A stretch of DNA of 54,682 bases, taken from the IMG/VR virus record IMGVR_UViG_3300029787_000061, positions 1 through 54,682 of that record. The stretch is one strand, 5' to 3'. The notes below the pieces were generated by a model. That model ran no database searches and had not been told where the DNA came from. It saw only the letters and a list, made by a program, of their open reading frames with translations. The position numbers and the translations under genes were made by a program. The first letter of the stretch is position 1; each line of letters begins with the position of its first letter. Below, in pieces: positions 21,895-33,500 of the stretch. The stretch comes from a virus.

Positions 21895-24800
21895 CTATAA
21901 AATTGTGAATGTAGATCCACTATTGATTGTGAAAGTCACACCATTTGCAATTTCATAAGGACCAAAAGCTCCACCATTCTTTGCACCACTGGCAGGAAAT
22001 GTGGTTGTTACTGTTAGTGATGTCGGGTTTTGGAAGAATTTAGTTGCTTCTATAATATCACCCGTAGCAACTGATGGACTTTCTGTACCTGTTGTATCAT
22101 ACCATATATCTCCATCACAATAATTTCCACCTGTAGGTGTAGACGTGCCGATATATCTATTACCATAAGCATTACTTGTTGATCCAATTCCAATAACATT
22201 ACCAGACGCAACACTTATAGGAGGAGGACAAGTTCTTTCAGTGGTTCCAACTTTAAATTGTTTAATACTAACAGCAACACCACTTGCAGTATCTGCATTT
22301 ATCCAAGTTGGAGGAGCATCTCCATTACTTTTAAGTATCTGTCCCGATGAACCATAATTAGTTGAACCGTTGAATGCAACTGCTCCCGTTGATGTGATGC
22401 GAAGTCTTTCTTCTAATCCACTAGCATCAGATTTTTCATTTGAAATAACTAATGAAGAAGCACCATTATTTGTTGATTCTCTTATTGTATGAATTCGTGT
22501 TCCGTATCTATTATCATTGCCTGTATCAGAACTAGCTTTCAAAAAGATTCCACTTCCACCACCAGTTGTAATTGATTTTCCACCAATTGTTAAAGCAGTT
22601 ACAGGAGTACTAGTTCCAGTATGATGTATTCTAAGAATATCGTTACCAGGATCATTAGTTCCGATACCAACCTTTTCATCTACAAGTACACGACCTTCAA
22701 CTTTAACAACTGTAAGAGTTTCACTTCCTCCGATTATAAACCCATCATTAGTGCCTGGTGAAATTGATCCATCAGAGTGCTTATAAACAATATGACCAAT
22801 TTGAGATACACTAGTCTGATCACTGAAGAGTAATTTTGCTCCTTTCAAACTACCACTCAAACCTGAATCAGCACCAGTATTGGTGTCTGTTCGGATTAAC
22901 ATTCCCTTATCACTTTTAACCTCAAAGTGAACATCTTTTGGATCAGTGTCTCTTACTGAAAGTGTGCCACCAGCACTCACTCGAACTGCTGTATGACTTG
23001 TAGGATGTCCAGTAGCACCACCAACTAAAACTCTAAAATCACCAGCATTACCTGGTCTCATTGATATCTGATCGATTAATGCGGTGCCAGTTTGACCAAT
23101 CTCAATTACTTCACTACCTGTCTTTCCAATTAATTTTCTCTTACTATTTGTACTATCATTAGTGTAAATGTAATCATCCTTCTCAATCATCATCGCAACG
23201 TTAGTTGGATCATTCTCAGTACCAGAATCAACTGTTCCACCTGTGGCTATGAATGCAGATGCGGTTATAATACCAGTTGTGCTTACATTAGTTACATCTT
23301 CATATGTTAATGTTCCATCGACAGTCAGGTTACCTTGAATAGTAGTTGTTTTCTTTAACGTAATATCACTTGCATTAAAATTAGCAATTTCTTGATTATT
23401 TGCCCATATTTCAAACTGTCCATCACCATCTTGTGCAATACCAGTATCATTATCACCAATAACTAAGAAATGATCAACTGTGTTGTATAATGTTCCTGAT
23501 GTTTTTGGAGTAGCATTTACTCCAATATTACCATTAACATCAATCTCAAATCTAGGACTACCATTGGTAAAGACTTTAAATGTAGTGGCCGAACCAACAG
23601 CACTTACTTGAAATTCTTTATCGGCAACACTTATTTGTCCATAATGAGTTCCGTTATATTTTAAGTTTAGATTTGTATTATTCGCACTACCTCTATCAAA
23701 CTCTGCTACTGGATTAGCATCTCCAGTTGCTTTTAATACACCTGTAGTGAATGTTCCTGACCCAAGTGATGTATTACCACTAGAATTAGTAATCATTACT
23801 TTATCGTTACCACCTGAGGCACTTGTATCTCTACCGTCTAATAAATCTGCGCTTAAATTAGTTACTGTTGTTGTAGAAGTAACCGTAAGTGGTGCAGTTC
23901 CTGTTGTTATTGTAGATTTCAATATTGATGCACCCAATTCAGCTGTGCTAGCGTTGAAAGTTAAACTTGTATTGCTATGTGGAGTTAGATTACCTGTGCC
24001 TGATGCTTGAACAAATACAGGGAAGCAAGTAGCATCACTACTCTGATCTGTCATGGCTAATTGACTAGATGCTCCCGTTAATGTTGCAGTTATATTATCA
24101 GCGTTTAACTTTCGAACATATATTTGTCTTAGATAATTACTCGAACCTCCAAGATCTACACCATTTGAATCACTATCGTTTGCAGCAGATCCAGATGGTA
24201 GAAGATGAACTCCTGATCCAATGGTCAAAGTTGATGCTGCATTAGTTGATGATTTACCTTGTAGAAGTGGTGTTTCAAAAGCTCCTGCAGGAGCAACAAG
24301 AGCACTAACTGAGTATGCTCCTGTGATTGAAGCATTCTCACCATCTCCTTTAACTGTTATAAAAGTCGAAATAGTCGCAGTAGGAGCATCTGCATCATCT
24401 GATTGTATTACTTCAATCGCATCATTGACCTCTGCATCTGCGTCATCACTTGTTCCTCTGAATATCGCAGCATATGCATGTCTTGTTGCAGTACCACTAA
24501 ACATCCCTGCCAATTTAAACAGACCAACTTTTTGTACTGCAGTACGAAGGGTATTATCAATATCATCAGTAAATGCATCATAACTACATAGAACTCCAAT
24601 TTTGGTTCTGTCCATATTACCTATGGCAGTTGCTAGGTTAGCAACAACGGTGGCACCACCAGCGTGTGTATCATAGGTTGTTCCAGAGTCCAGTGTTAAA
24701 GAATTATCGGCATCAAAAATTAATAAGTGAAGTCCTCTATTAGTATTATTACCACCAGATATTTGATCTACACCATTTATGGTGCATTGTCTATTTGCAC

Positions 24801-27800
24801 TATTATTGAGTCCAGTTCCACGAACATAGATTTGTGAAGTGAGAAGAGTGCTATCATGAGCTCCATATCGAACATCTGTTTTAAGATTTAATGATGAAGA
24901 TTGAAGTCTGAGTGTTTCTGTTCCACTAACAGTAAATGCAAGAGTATTAACAGCAGGACTGTGTAAGTAAGTAGTATTTTCACCTATGAAGTGCATTCTG
25001 ACATCTCTATCAGTTGCAGTTCGATTAACGTCAAATGTTATTCCTAATCTATTACCATCACTTTCATATAATCTTATGGATGAATCAGCGTATAAGTCTA
25101 AGTGTCCATCTGCTCCTGTAATTTTTTCAACTGAATTTGCAGTCTCATCCAAAAATAATGTAGGAGTGTTTACCTGACCAGCAACAACTAACTTATCCGA
25201 TCCTTTAATATATGTTAACCCTGCATCTGCACCTACATTGGTTCCACCATCATTAAATAAAACTTGAGTATCACTACCTGGTGATCCGAGTGTACCAGTA
25301 ATATTGGTTGCATTAATCGTATTAAAATAACCAACATCCCATCGAGCATCAGAAGCACCAATATCCTGTCCAGTCCCACCTCTTAGTAAGTCACCTGTTG
25401 ATGTGATGCGAAGTTTTTCTGCTGCTGATTGACCACTTGCTTGAGTGAAGAAGGTCATGTATTTGGCGTTAGTACTCCCAACTTTATCTTGTGCTCTTAA
25501 ACTTACTTCACCATCTGTGGCATCTGTATGAACTGCAAATTCAGTACCTGAAACATCAACTATGAAATTATCTTGGTCATCTTGACCTTGTACAGATGTA
25601 ATACCTACTGAATTGATATGAAGTCTCAAATCGTCACTACCAGTAAATAATTTTATACCTTTTCCTGATTCTCTATTGTTAATGAAGAAATCATCATCCC
25701 CATTAAGTCCTGCTATAACACCATCACCAGATGCAGCATTCGTACCATTATCAGTAAATTGAATTCTTGTATTTGTTGAATCATGTAAATGTAGAATTGT
25801 CTGTGGATTAACAGTTCCGATACCAACTTTACCATCTGATGTGATGCGAAGTTTTTCAGACATTGGACTAGCACCGTGCTCCTGTGTCTTAAATATTAAA
25901 CCTCCACCAAAATTACCAGTACCACTTTGCTTATAACCGAGTATTGCACCTGTTCTTACTATAGCAGGATCACCACTAAAATATCTTTGTGCAAAAACAA
26001 TACCATTTCCTTCATCACCTGCATTTTCCCCTCTATTTGCTCGTACTGCTATGGCAAAATCCTGACCATAATATTCAGTGTCACTATTAGTTTCATTCCC
26101 AACTGCAATTTCTAATTTTGCATATGCAGGATTAGTTCCGATACCAACTTTACCTGCTGATGTGATGCGAAGTCTTTCTGATGGTGATGATGAACCATCT
26201 TCACTTGTTTTAAATAGGATGGCAGTTGGCATATCAGTTGATGAATTAACTGAACCATCAACCCTAGCCTCAATTGTGGCACCTTGATTATAAGAATTAC
26301 CATTATTATTATATCCCCTAAAATCAATTCTTCCTAAACTATCATCATCTACTACTATAGTATTGCTTCCAATTGAAGCATTCTTACTTCTATAGAATGT
26401 TAATCTTCCACCATTATCAGCAGTGGATGAATATGCATTGATATCTATCGCATCAGAACCAGATGTAGATACTTGTAAATTTCCAGAATGTAAAGTATTA
26501 GCATGTGCGATGACAGCTTTTCCACCAAGAATTAAATCACCTGTATTTGAGTTAAATTTAAGATTTGTATTTGTATGTGGTAATTGAGCATTGGTAGCAG
26601 CTTGAGCAAAAACAAGAAAACACTCAGTATCAGTAGTATGATCTGTTAATGTTAAATTAGCAGTAGTTACTGCATTTGTAATTGTACCAGTAATTTGTCC
26701 ATCTATTGTAGCCGCCTTTAAAGTTCCAACAGCTAGTGTTGTAGTGTTATTTGTGAGTGCGTTTGCTCCAGTTGGATTATCAGTTCCGATTCCGACATCT
26801 CCATCACCTATAAGATACATTACATCTGTCTGTAATGTATTATTACCACCAACGGATCCTTTATGTACACTAAATTTAAGATAATTAGAACTATCAGTTG
26901 CGTGATGGTAACTATAAATTGAATGATATCTTATATCAGATTGCGGATGATCTAGTCTACCAAATCTTATATCCTCTCCTTCTGTATTATATGCTTCTGT
27001 TCCTAATCTTAAAGTAGGATATTCACTACCATCACCCCAAACATCAAGGGCTCCTTGTGGAATTACAGTTCCGATACCAACTTTACCATCTGATGTGATG
27101 CGAAGTCTTTCATTATCTCCATTGGTGTAGAATCGCATATAATCACCATTATTATGGTATTGAATTCTACCTTGTGTGGAACTAGCACTATCACCAAATA
27201 CTATATTTGTATTACCTGTGGTAGTATTTGATTCAAGTGCTAATGTAGGATTATCTTTTTGAAGATGAAGACTATGACCTGGAGTGTTAGTTCCAAAACC
27301 AACAGCACCAGTATGGTCAATGACCATATGTGCTGTGAAGGTATTTACATCAGAAACGTTTGTGCTTCCAACTCCAACAACAAATCCGTTATTATCATTA
27401 TTATTCGAATCATATATTAAATTTAAACCAGAGATTGATGCAAGAGTTGTAAAATTACCACCACTACCAAAAGGAGGTACATTCTGGTCATTCAAATGTA
27501 AGAACGAACCTGCATATGGGTCATTCGATCTACCAACATATTGAACATTTTGCACCGCCATCGTAGCAGCACCTGATCCTGATATTCTTGATATTCCTGT
27601 AATCGCAGTTGAATTGTCACCAACAATGTTACCATTTGCGTTTATGTTGGTAGTGAATGTTGCTGTTTCTGAAACATTTAAGATATCTAAATCTGTTGTA
27701 CCATCTACATCTAGATTACCACCTATGTCAACGTTTCCATCTGTATTCAGAGAACCAGTAACAGGTCCAAAAATTTGTCTTGCTGTTAGAATACCGACCG

Positions 27801-30504
27801 CCAGTGTTGCGGTATTTGCAGAAGTGACCGCATTTACTCCAGTTGGATTAAAGGTTCCAATACCAACATCACCATCTGATGTGATGCGAAGTCTTTCTGT
27901 TTGTACAGCATCGAACGCAGAAGTGTAGAATGCTAGACCAACTTTTCTACTATACCCAAGATTATCCTCAGAAACTCCATATATTGCTGCAGATTTTTGA
28001 GGATCATCTATGAGTCCAAAGGTTGCGTTATTTGGATCATTTGCACCAGTAAATTGAATACCAAATCTAGCACCAGCATTAGTTGTTGATGCAGCATTTT
28101 CACCAAAAGGCATTCGAACAATAATAGAATTATTGACTGCATTTGCATTTCCAGAAGAATGTTCTCCTGTGTTAGTGACTGGTCGAACTAATATACTATT
28201 ACCAACAACATCTAATTGTCTTTGACCCTCTGCAGCACTACCAATACTAACAGAACCAATGCCAGAAGAAATGCGAAGTTTTTCAGAAAAAGATGATGCA
28301 GAATGAACACTAAAAATAAGTGGTTCATCATCATATGAATATAATATGCTTCCAAAACTATTCGATGCCTGAAGTGCCATCTTTTTCGTTCCAGCATTGT
28401 ACAATGAGATTGTAGATTCATTAGAAGCATCATTGACTTGGAGATTCGTTGTTGGATTATCAGTTCCGATACCGACATTACCACTTGTTCCTTTGATAGT
28501 TATTCTTCTTGTTGCTACAGATGCTCCAGCAGTATAGAAATGAATACCACCATTATCACTTCCTTCATTTGTACCTATTTCAATTCTTGAATGATTATTA
28601 TTACCACTTGTACTTTGAAGATGTAATGAATTCGATGCATTATCTTCTCCATATATTTTTCCACCTGAAAGAATTAAATCTCCTGTTGAGTTGATGCGAA
28701 GTTTTTCTGTACCACCAGGTCTAAATACGAAATCATCACTTATTCCTGATGTAGTGAGCAATACACCAGGATCTGAACCACCAAGTTGCACACTAAGTTC
28801 TCCAGAGTTACCAGAGGTTCTTTTAAGAACAAGTAAATTTGTCTGTGCAGCATCTGCTATTTCTAATTTTCCTGTAGTAGGATTATCAGTTCCGATACCA
28901 ACTTTACCATTAAATGTGGAAGTTGCATTAACGGTCAAAGTATCACCAGAAGCATCACCTAAAGTTGTATTTCCATTTACGGTTAAATTATCTTGTATGG
29001 TTAGACTACCAGTTGGAGTAATTGTTCCTTCTATATTTGCATAAATTGTATTAGCAGTTACAATACCAACGGCTAGTGTTGCAGTGTTATTTGTGAGTGC
29101 GTTTGCTCCAGTTGGATTATTAGTTCCGATACCAACGTCACCACCCGATGTGATGCGAAATCTTTCAGATACTGCACCATCAGTAGTTGAAGAACCATTT
29201 GCTTTAGTTACAAAAACAAGTTCACCACCAGTGACAGTGCTATTATATTGATTATGAACTATTAAAGCAGCAGTACCGAATGAACCATTATAATCTTTTG
29301 TGGCATTGTAAGTTGTTCCATCAACAGTCCAAGTACCACCACAAGATAGTATAGTTGAAATAGTAGCACCGTGAACAGTCTGATTTAAGTAACCATGCCA
29401 GTTTGTATCATCTGATATAAATTTAAAGTTTGGAGTTGCATCAGATGGAGATTTAGAGAATAAAGTTCCTCCTGATTCGATGCGAAGTCTTTCTTGTACT
29501 CCATTTGCATCATCAGGAGTTGTTGAAAATATCAAACGACCAGGCATATCATCATCGCCTGGTACTCCATCAACTTCTGCTCTTATTTCTGCTGCATTGG
29601 TAAATGTATCACCATCCCAAGCACTAAAAGATATTTGTCCTATATCATCATCATCTTGAGCAGCTGCAATGGAAGCAATCGTTCCTCTTGCGTGTTGAAG
29701 ATTCAATCGTGAAGGATGAGCATCTCCAAATCTTGTCATTACAAAAGCAGCTTCAGAATCTGATTCTATTTGAAGAGATCCACTATAACCAGAAGTTCCA
29801 GTTCTTGTTGTTCTGTTAGTTATGTTTCCAATTAAAACTCGACCATCTGCGTCTATGGTAAATCTTTGTTTAGAATTACCGCTAGTATTTTTGGTAAAGA
29901 GTTGCAAAACTCCACCACCAGAAGATTCTGCTGCTTTTATTTGACATATATCTGCAGCATTATTTCCTTTAAAATCAATGTGAGGATTATTATTTGTTCT
30001 ATTAAAAGAGATTCTTGTTGTACCATCCGTAACATCTAATTTTGCTGTTGGTGCAGTGGAATTTATACCAACTTTACCATCCTTATAAACTAAACCTGTG
30101 CTATCAACCTCAACACCATCATAACCATCAGTTGCACTACCAAAATGAATATAATGAGTTCCTGAACCTGATGTATCATCAGTTATGTCAATAGTATCTG
30201 CTTTACTAATTGAAACACCAGTATCAATCGTTCCTTTAAACACACCATGATATTCTTGTGCATCAACTCTTCCCCTATAACTTGCTGAAAAAGCTAATGT
30301 ACTACTATTATTAAAAATTGATATTGCTTTATTTGTATCTGTTTCCTGAGTAGAAGTTGCACTAACTGCGATTCCAGTGGGATCTCCTGTACTAAAAATT
30401 TCAAGATCATACCTTGGGGTGGTTTGACCGATACCTATTTTATCTGCATTTACTATGACTCTACTATCATCTATGATAGTTGAGCCTGATATTTTAATTG
30501 CCAT
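21895..30504 (-). CDS. Giant tail-fibre protein, 2869 residues
   Basis: This is the largest gene in the window. It is made of many copies of a beta-rich unit of the form ERLRITSDGKVGIGT-NPTG-N-TATLAVGI-TA, each followed by a variable stretch. The N-terminus (MAIKISGSTIIDDSRVIVNADKIGIGQT in part) is the typical fibre opening, and the C-terminus ends GVTFTINSGSTFTIL, a strand-rich knob. Unlike the fibres ending at 8355 and 30539 it shows no S74 chaperone. The DNA for the RLRITSDG motif is nearly identical among copies (see repeat entry). It lies directly after the S74-bearing fibre gene and before the two small AKAWVNFDG proteins, so these may assemble together. Likely a long fibre; a tail-length-like estimate is not possible from sequence. 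Confidence 0.75.
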   Translation of the reverse strand: MAIKISGSTIIDDSRVIVNADKIGIGQTTPRYDLEIFSTGDPTGIAVSATSTQETDTNKAISIFNNSSTLAFSASYRGRVDAQEYHGVFKGTIDTGVSISKADTIDITDDTSGSGTHYIHFGSATDGYDGVEVDSTGLVYKDGKVGINSTAPTAKLDVTDGTTRISFNRTNNNPHIDFKGNNAADICQIKAAESSGGGVLQLFTKNTSGNSKQRFTIDADGRVLIGNITNRTTRTGTSGYSGSLQIESDSEAAFVMTRFGDAHPSRLNLQHARGTIASIAAAQDDDDIGQISFSAWDGDTFTNAAEIRAEVDGVPGDDDMPGRLIFSTTPDDANGVQERLRIESGGTLFSKSPSDATPNFKFISDDTNWHGYLNQTVHGATISTILSCGGTWTVDGTTYNATKDYNGSFGTAALIVHNQYNSTVTGGELVFVTKANGSSTTDGAVSERFRITSGGDVGIGTNNPTGANALTNNTATLAVGIVTANTIYANIEGTITPTGSLTIQDNLTVNGNTTLGDASGDTLTVNATSTFNGKVGIGTDNPTTGKLEIADAAQTNLLVLKRTSGNSGELSVQLGGSDPGVLLTTSGISDDFVFRPGGTEKLRINSTGDLILSGGKIYGEDNASNSLHLQSTSGNNNHSRIEIGTNEGSDNGGIHFYTAGASVATRRITIKGTSGNVGIGTDNPTTNLQVNDASNESTISLYNAGTKKMALQASNSFGSILYSYDDEPLIFSVHSASSFSEKLRISSGIGSVSIGSAAEGQRQLDVVGNSILVRPVTNTGEHSSGNANAVNNSIIVRMPFGENAASTTNAGARFGIQFTGANDPNNATFGLIDDPQKSAAIYGVSEDNLGYSRKVGLAFYTSAFDAVQTERLRITSDGDVGIGTFNPTGVNAVTSANTATLAVGILTARQIFGPVTGSLNTDGNVDIGGNLDVDGTTDLDILNVSETATFTTNINANGNIVGDNSTAITGISRISGSGAATMAVQNVQYVGRSNDPYAGSFLHLNDQNVPPFGSGGNFTTLASISGLNLIYDSNNNDNNGFVVGVGSTNVSDVNTFTAHMVIDHTGAVGFGTNTPGHSLHLQKDNPTLALESNTTTGNTNIVFGDSASSTQGRIQYHNNGDYMRFYTNGDNERLRITSDGKVGIGTVIPQGALDVWGDGSEYPTLRLGTEAYNTEGEDIRFGRLDHPQSDIRYHSIYSYHHATDSSNYLKFSVHKGSVGGNNTLQTDVMYLIGDGDVGIGTDNPTGANALTNNTTTLAVGTLKAATIDGQITGTITNAVTTANLTLTDHTTDTECFLVFAQAATNAQLPHTNTNLKFNSNTGDLILGGKAVIAHANTLHSGNLQVSTSGSDAIDINAYSSTADNGGRLTFYRSKNASIGSNTIVVDDDSLGRIDFRGYNNNGNSYNQGATIEARVDGSVNSSTDMPTAILFKTSEDGSSSPSERLRITSAGKVGIGTNPAYAKLEIAVGNETNSDTEYYGQDFAIAVRANRGENAGDEGNGIVFAQRYFSGDPAIVRTGAILGYKQSGTGNFGGGLIFKTQEHGASPMSEKLRITSDGKVGIGTVNPQTILHLHDSTNTRIQFTDNGTNAASGDGVIAGLNGDDDFFINNRESGKGIKLFTGSDDLRLHINSVGITSVQGQDDQDNFIVDVSGTEFAVHTDATDGEVSLRAQDKVGSTNAKYMTFFTQASGQSAAEKLRITSTGDLLRGGTGQDIGASDARWDVGYFNTINATNITGTLGSPGSDTQVLFNDGGTNVGADAGLTYIKGSDKLVVAGQVNTPTLFLDETANSVEKITGADGHLDLYADSSIRLYESDGNRLGITFDVNRTATDRDVRMHFIGENTTYLHSPAVNTLAFTVSGTETLRLQSSSLNLKTDVRYGAHDSTLLTSQIYVRGTGLNNSANRQCTINGVDQISGGNNTNRGLHLLIFDADNSLTLDSGTTYDTHAGGATVVANLATAIGNMDRTKIGVLCSYDAFTDDIDNTLRTAVQKVGLFKLAGMFSGTATRHAYAAIFRGTSDDADAEVNDAIEVIQSDDADAPTATISTFITVKGDGENASITGAYSVSALVAPAGAFETPLLQGKSSTNAASTLTIGSGVHLLPSGSAANDSDSNGVDLGGSSNYLRQIYVRKLNADNITATLTGASSQLAMTDQSSDATCFPVFVQASGTGNLTPHSNTSLTFNASTAELGASILKSTITTGTAPLTVTSTTTVTNLSADLLDGRDTSASGGNDKVMITNSSGNTSLGSGTFTTGVLKATGDANPVAEFDRGSANNTNLNLKYNGTHYGQISVADKEFQVSAVGSATTFKVFTNGSPRFEIDVNGNIGVNATPKTSGTLYNTVDHFLVIGDNDTGIAQDGDGQFEIWANNQEIANFNASDITLKKTTTIQGNLTVDGTLTYEDVTNVSTTGIITASAFIATGGTVDSGTENDPTNVAMMIEKDDYIYTNDSTNSKRKLIGKTGSEVIEIGQTGTALIDQISMRPGNAGDFRVLVGGATGHPTSHTAVRVSAGGTLSVRDTDPKDVHFEVKSDKGMLIRTDTNTGADSGLSGSLKGAKLLFSDQTSVSQIGHIVYKHSDGSISPGTNDGFIIGGSETLTVVKVEGRVLVDEKVGIGTNDPGNDILRIHHTGTSTPVTALTIGGKSITTGGGSGIFLKASSDTGNDNRYGTRIHTIRESTNNGASSLVISNEKSDASGLEERLRITSTGAVAFNGSTNYGSSGQILKSNGDAPPTWINADTASGVAVSIKQFKVGTTERTCPPPISVASGNVIGIGSTSNAYGNRYIGTSTPTGGNYCDGDIWYDTTGTESPSVATGDIIEATKFFQNPTSLTVTTTFPASGAKNGGAFGPYEIANGVTFTINSGSTFTIL
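26731..29130 (-). repeat. Near-identical 60-bp blocks within the giant fibre gene
   Basis: 26731-26790 and 29071-29130 differ at three of 60 positions and encode the ATLAVG/NPTGANALTNN module. They are exactly 2340 bp (780 codons) apart, which points to duplication of a large in-frame segment or to local gene conversion. Confidence 0.75.
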
Positions 30505-30538
30505 CTACCGTCTTCGTGTTTCCACTGGGTAATTTCTT

Positions 30539-33500
30539 TTATTTATCAATGAGACCTCTCAATTCGTCAATTTGTTTCTGTTGGTCTTTTACGACCTCAA
30601 TCAATACTCCAATCAATCCATTATAATTGACTGATTTAGTGTCTTCACCACTCACAATCTCTGGTAGTACTTCCAGAACATTATCTGCAATTACACCAAG
30701 TGATGGTTCATTTGTTTTTTTCCAATCAAATGACACACCATCAATTTTTTTAATCTTTTCAATTGGATTCTCAATGACTTGAATATTTGTTTTATGTCTA
30801 CGATCTGATAATGAATCAAAGTTGGTTGCTGCAACAGTTCCGTTTACCTCTAATTCATATGAAGGTGTTGAATCTTTGATTCCAACTTTTCCATCCTGAA
30901 GAACTGTGATTGCCTCAAACTGAGTTCCCTGTTGATTATCTGCAAAAAGTGAAAAACTATTATCATTTCCACTTCGTGATCCCATATATTTCAATGAGAA
31001 TCCAAATTGAGAATTATTAGATTCCCCATCATGATTATCAGTTTCACCATCAACTCTTAATAAAGTAACATCATTACTACCACCACCAGGACCAATACGT
31101 ATTGCTGTTCCACCATCTTCACTTACAAGTCGAATTGTTGATGATGATTCACCCAAATCTAAATTATATGCTGGTATTGTGGTTCCGATTCCAACTTTTC
31201 CATCATGATGTACCACCATTTTCTCTGTTAATGTAGCACCATCACCAGCACTTGTTATGAAAAATAATGATGTTGGCATGTCATATTCAGCAGAAGCAGT
31301 TACTGTGTCAGTTACTCTAGCATCAATTCTTGCTCCAACGTTTGCCAAATCTGGTGTATTTGTTGAGGAATCAGCTCCCTGAAAATTGATTCGTCCAAGA
31401 GTGTCACCCTTTTTAACTGTAGAATTTGCAGGAATACCACCATTCCCTACAATTGAACCTCTTGACTTACCAAAATTTAATTCAGGTGGTGCATCATCAT
31501 TAGAAAATCTGATAACATCAACTCCTGTAGAATCACCTGCACCAACAACTTGAATTAGTTTAGTAGAATAACCTACGACACCAATCATCTTAACTTCTGT
31601 ATTCACTCCAACAAGAACTCTATCTTGGAAATTAACATTATCATTAAATGTCGAAACCCCTGATACTCTTATACCTGTAGAATTGATTACATCAATACCA
31701 CCACCAGTTACATTGATACCACTTTGAGCTGTGATAACTCCAACCGCATCGATATTTGTTACATCTTCGTATGTTAAAACACCAGTTACTTCAAGGTTAC
31801 CAGTGACTTTTGCACCACCAGAATTGATACGGAATTTTTCAGTTGTATTTCCAAATATTAAATCATCTCCACTAATTGATATATTTGCTTCTTCCGTACC
31901 ATCTTGAAAGAAGTTGATTAGATTTCCATCATTACCAGTTCGATTTATTTCAAGAGGTGTTCCACTTGCTCTTGTTATATTAACAGAATCATCCTTTCTT
32001 GCTGTAAATCCTGCATTTGCTCTATTGAAAGCAGCACCAGTTGTTGTTACATCACCATCTGATGTGATGCGAAGTCTTTCTGCTGTTGCTGTTACATCAT
32101 AAACACGGAAGGCATCTGTTGCTCCATCGACTTGTAAATCATACTCACGAGCATCATTTTTCAATCTTAAGGTTGGGTATGAGTTGGTTGCAGTGGATTC
32201 AATTTTTGCCTTTACAGTTGAAGCGGTACTTTCTAAATGTAATAATTCATCTGGATCATCAGTTCCAATACCAACTTTACCATCTGAATCAATAACTAAT
32301 TTTTCAACTGCATTTACAGAAAATTTTAACTCATTTTCAGAATGATCATAAACTATTCCTCCTCTCTTTCTATTGTCTCCTGAATTTCCATCTGCAAAAT
32401 ATATTTGTCCTAAAGTTCCATCACTATAGATGGTCATTCCACGACTACCACCACCATCACCAACAACAAATTTATTTGTAAGAAAATCGTTAGGAAGTGA
32501 TCCACCTATTCCAACATCACCAAAGGTTGAAACACCAACAAATGTACTAACACCTGTTACCTTTAAATTTTCAAAAGTTAAATCCCCTTGATCATCGTTT
32601 ATATTTCCAAAAATTTGTTTTGCTGTTAAAATACCAACTGCTAATGTTGCACTATTACTCACAACAGCGCTGCTGCCAGTAGGATTATTAGTTCCAATAC
32701 CAACGTCACCAGATGATGTTAATCTAAATCTTTCTGTTGGAACAATATCTTGTGTATTTCCAACAGAAGCTTGTGGATTAGTAAATATTTTATATGTTCC
32801 TCCAGCATATTCATGCATTTGAGATCCACTATACTTACCCTGTGTGTATCCATATGCTGATGCAGAGTATCTGTAAACTTTGAGATTATGAGTAAGTGCA
32901 TGATGCCTAGCTAATGAATTTTCAAATTCAAAAACTTGCAACGCTCTATCGTCTGTAGCATTATTTTGATCTATTCTAATTGCTTCTGATACACCAAAAG
33001 TAGGAAGTGGATTTGGTTTAATTGTTAATTTTCCACCAGTTCCTATCGCAACTGTACCATTAGAGTCGATACGAAATTTTTCTCCACCATCAGCTGTTGC
33101 AGAAAATAAAGTTGAGGTACTGCTTGCAGTTGATACAGTCAAACCATGATGAGTCGAACCCGTTCCTGTATTAGTAAACGATCCCACAAAATTTCCAGTC
33201 GCAATTCCAACACCTGATCCATTACCTTTTACAGTAAAAGTGTTATCTGGATCTTCAGTTCCGATACCTATATTACCAGTTTTTCCCTTGATGACCATAC
33301 GTTTGGCTTTTTCCGTATCGACATTACCATCACCAGTCGTGTAGAAATGAATTCCTCCTCCATCATTACCTGAAATTATACCTATATCAATTTGAGATCT
33401 ATTAGAATTACCATCTGTGCTTTGAATTGCAAAATAATTTACAGAAGTATTATTTCCAGATAATGTACTTCCTCTAAGGTTTACTCCATTTGAGTTAATA

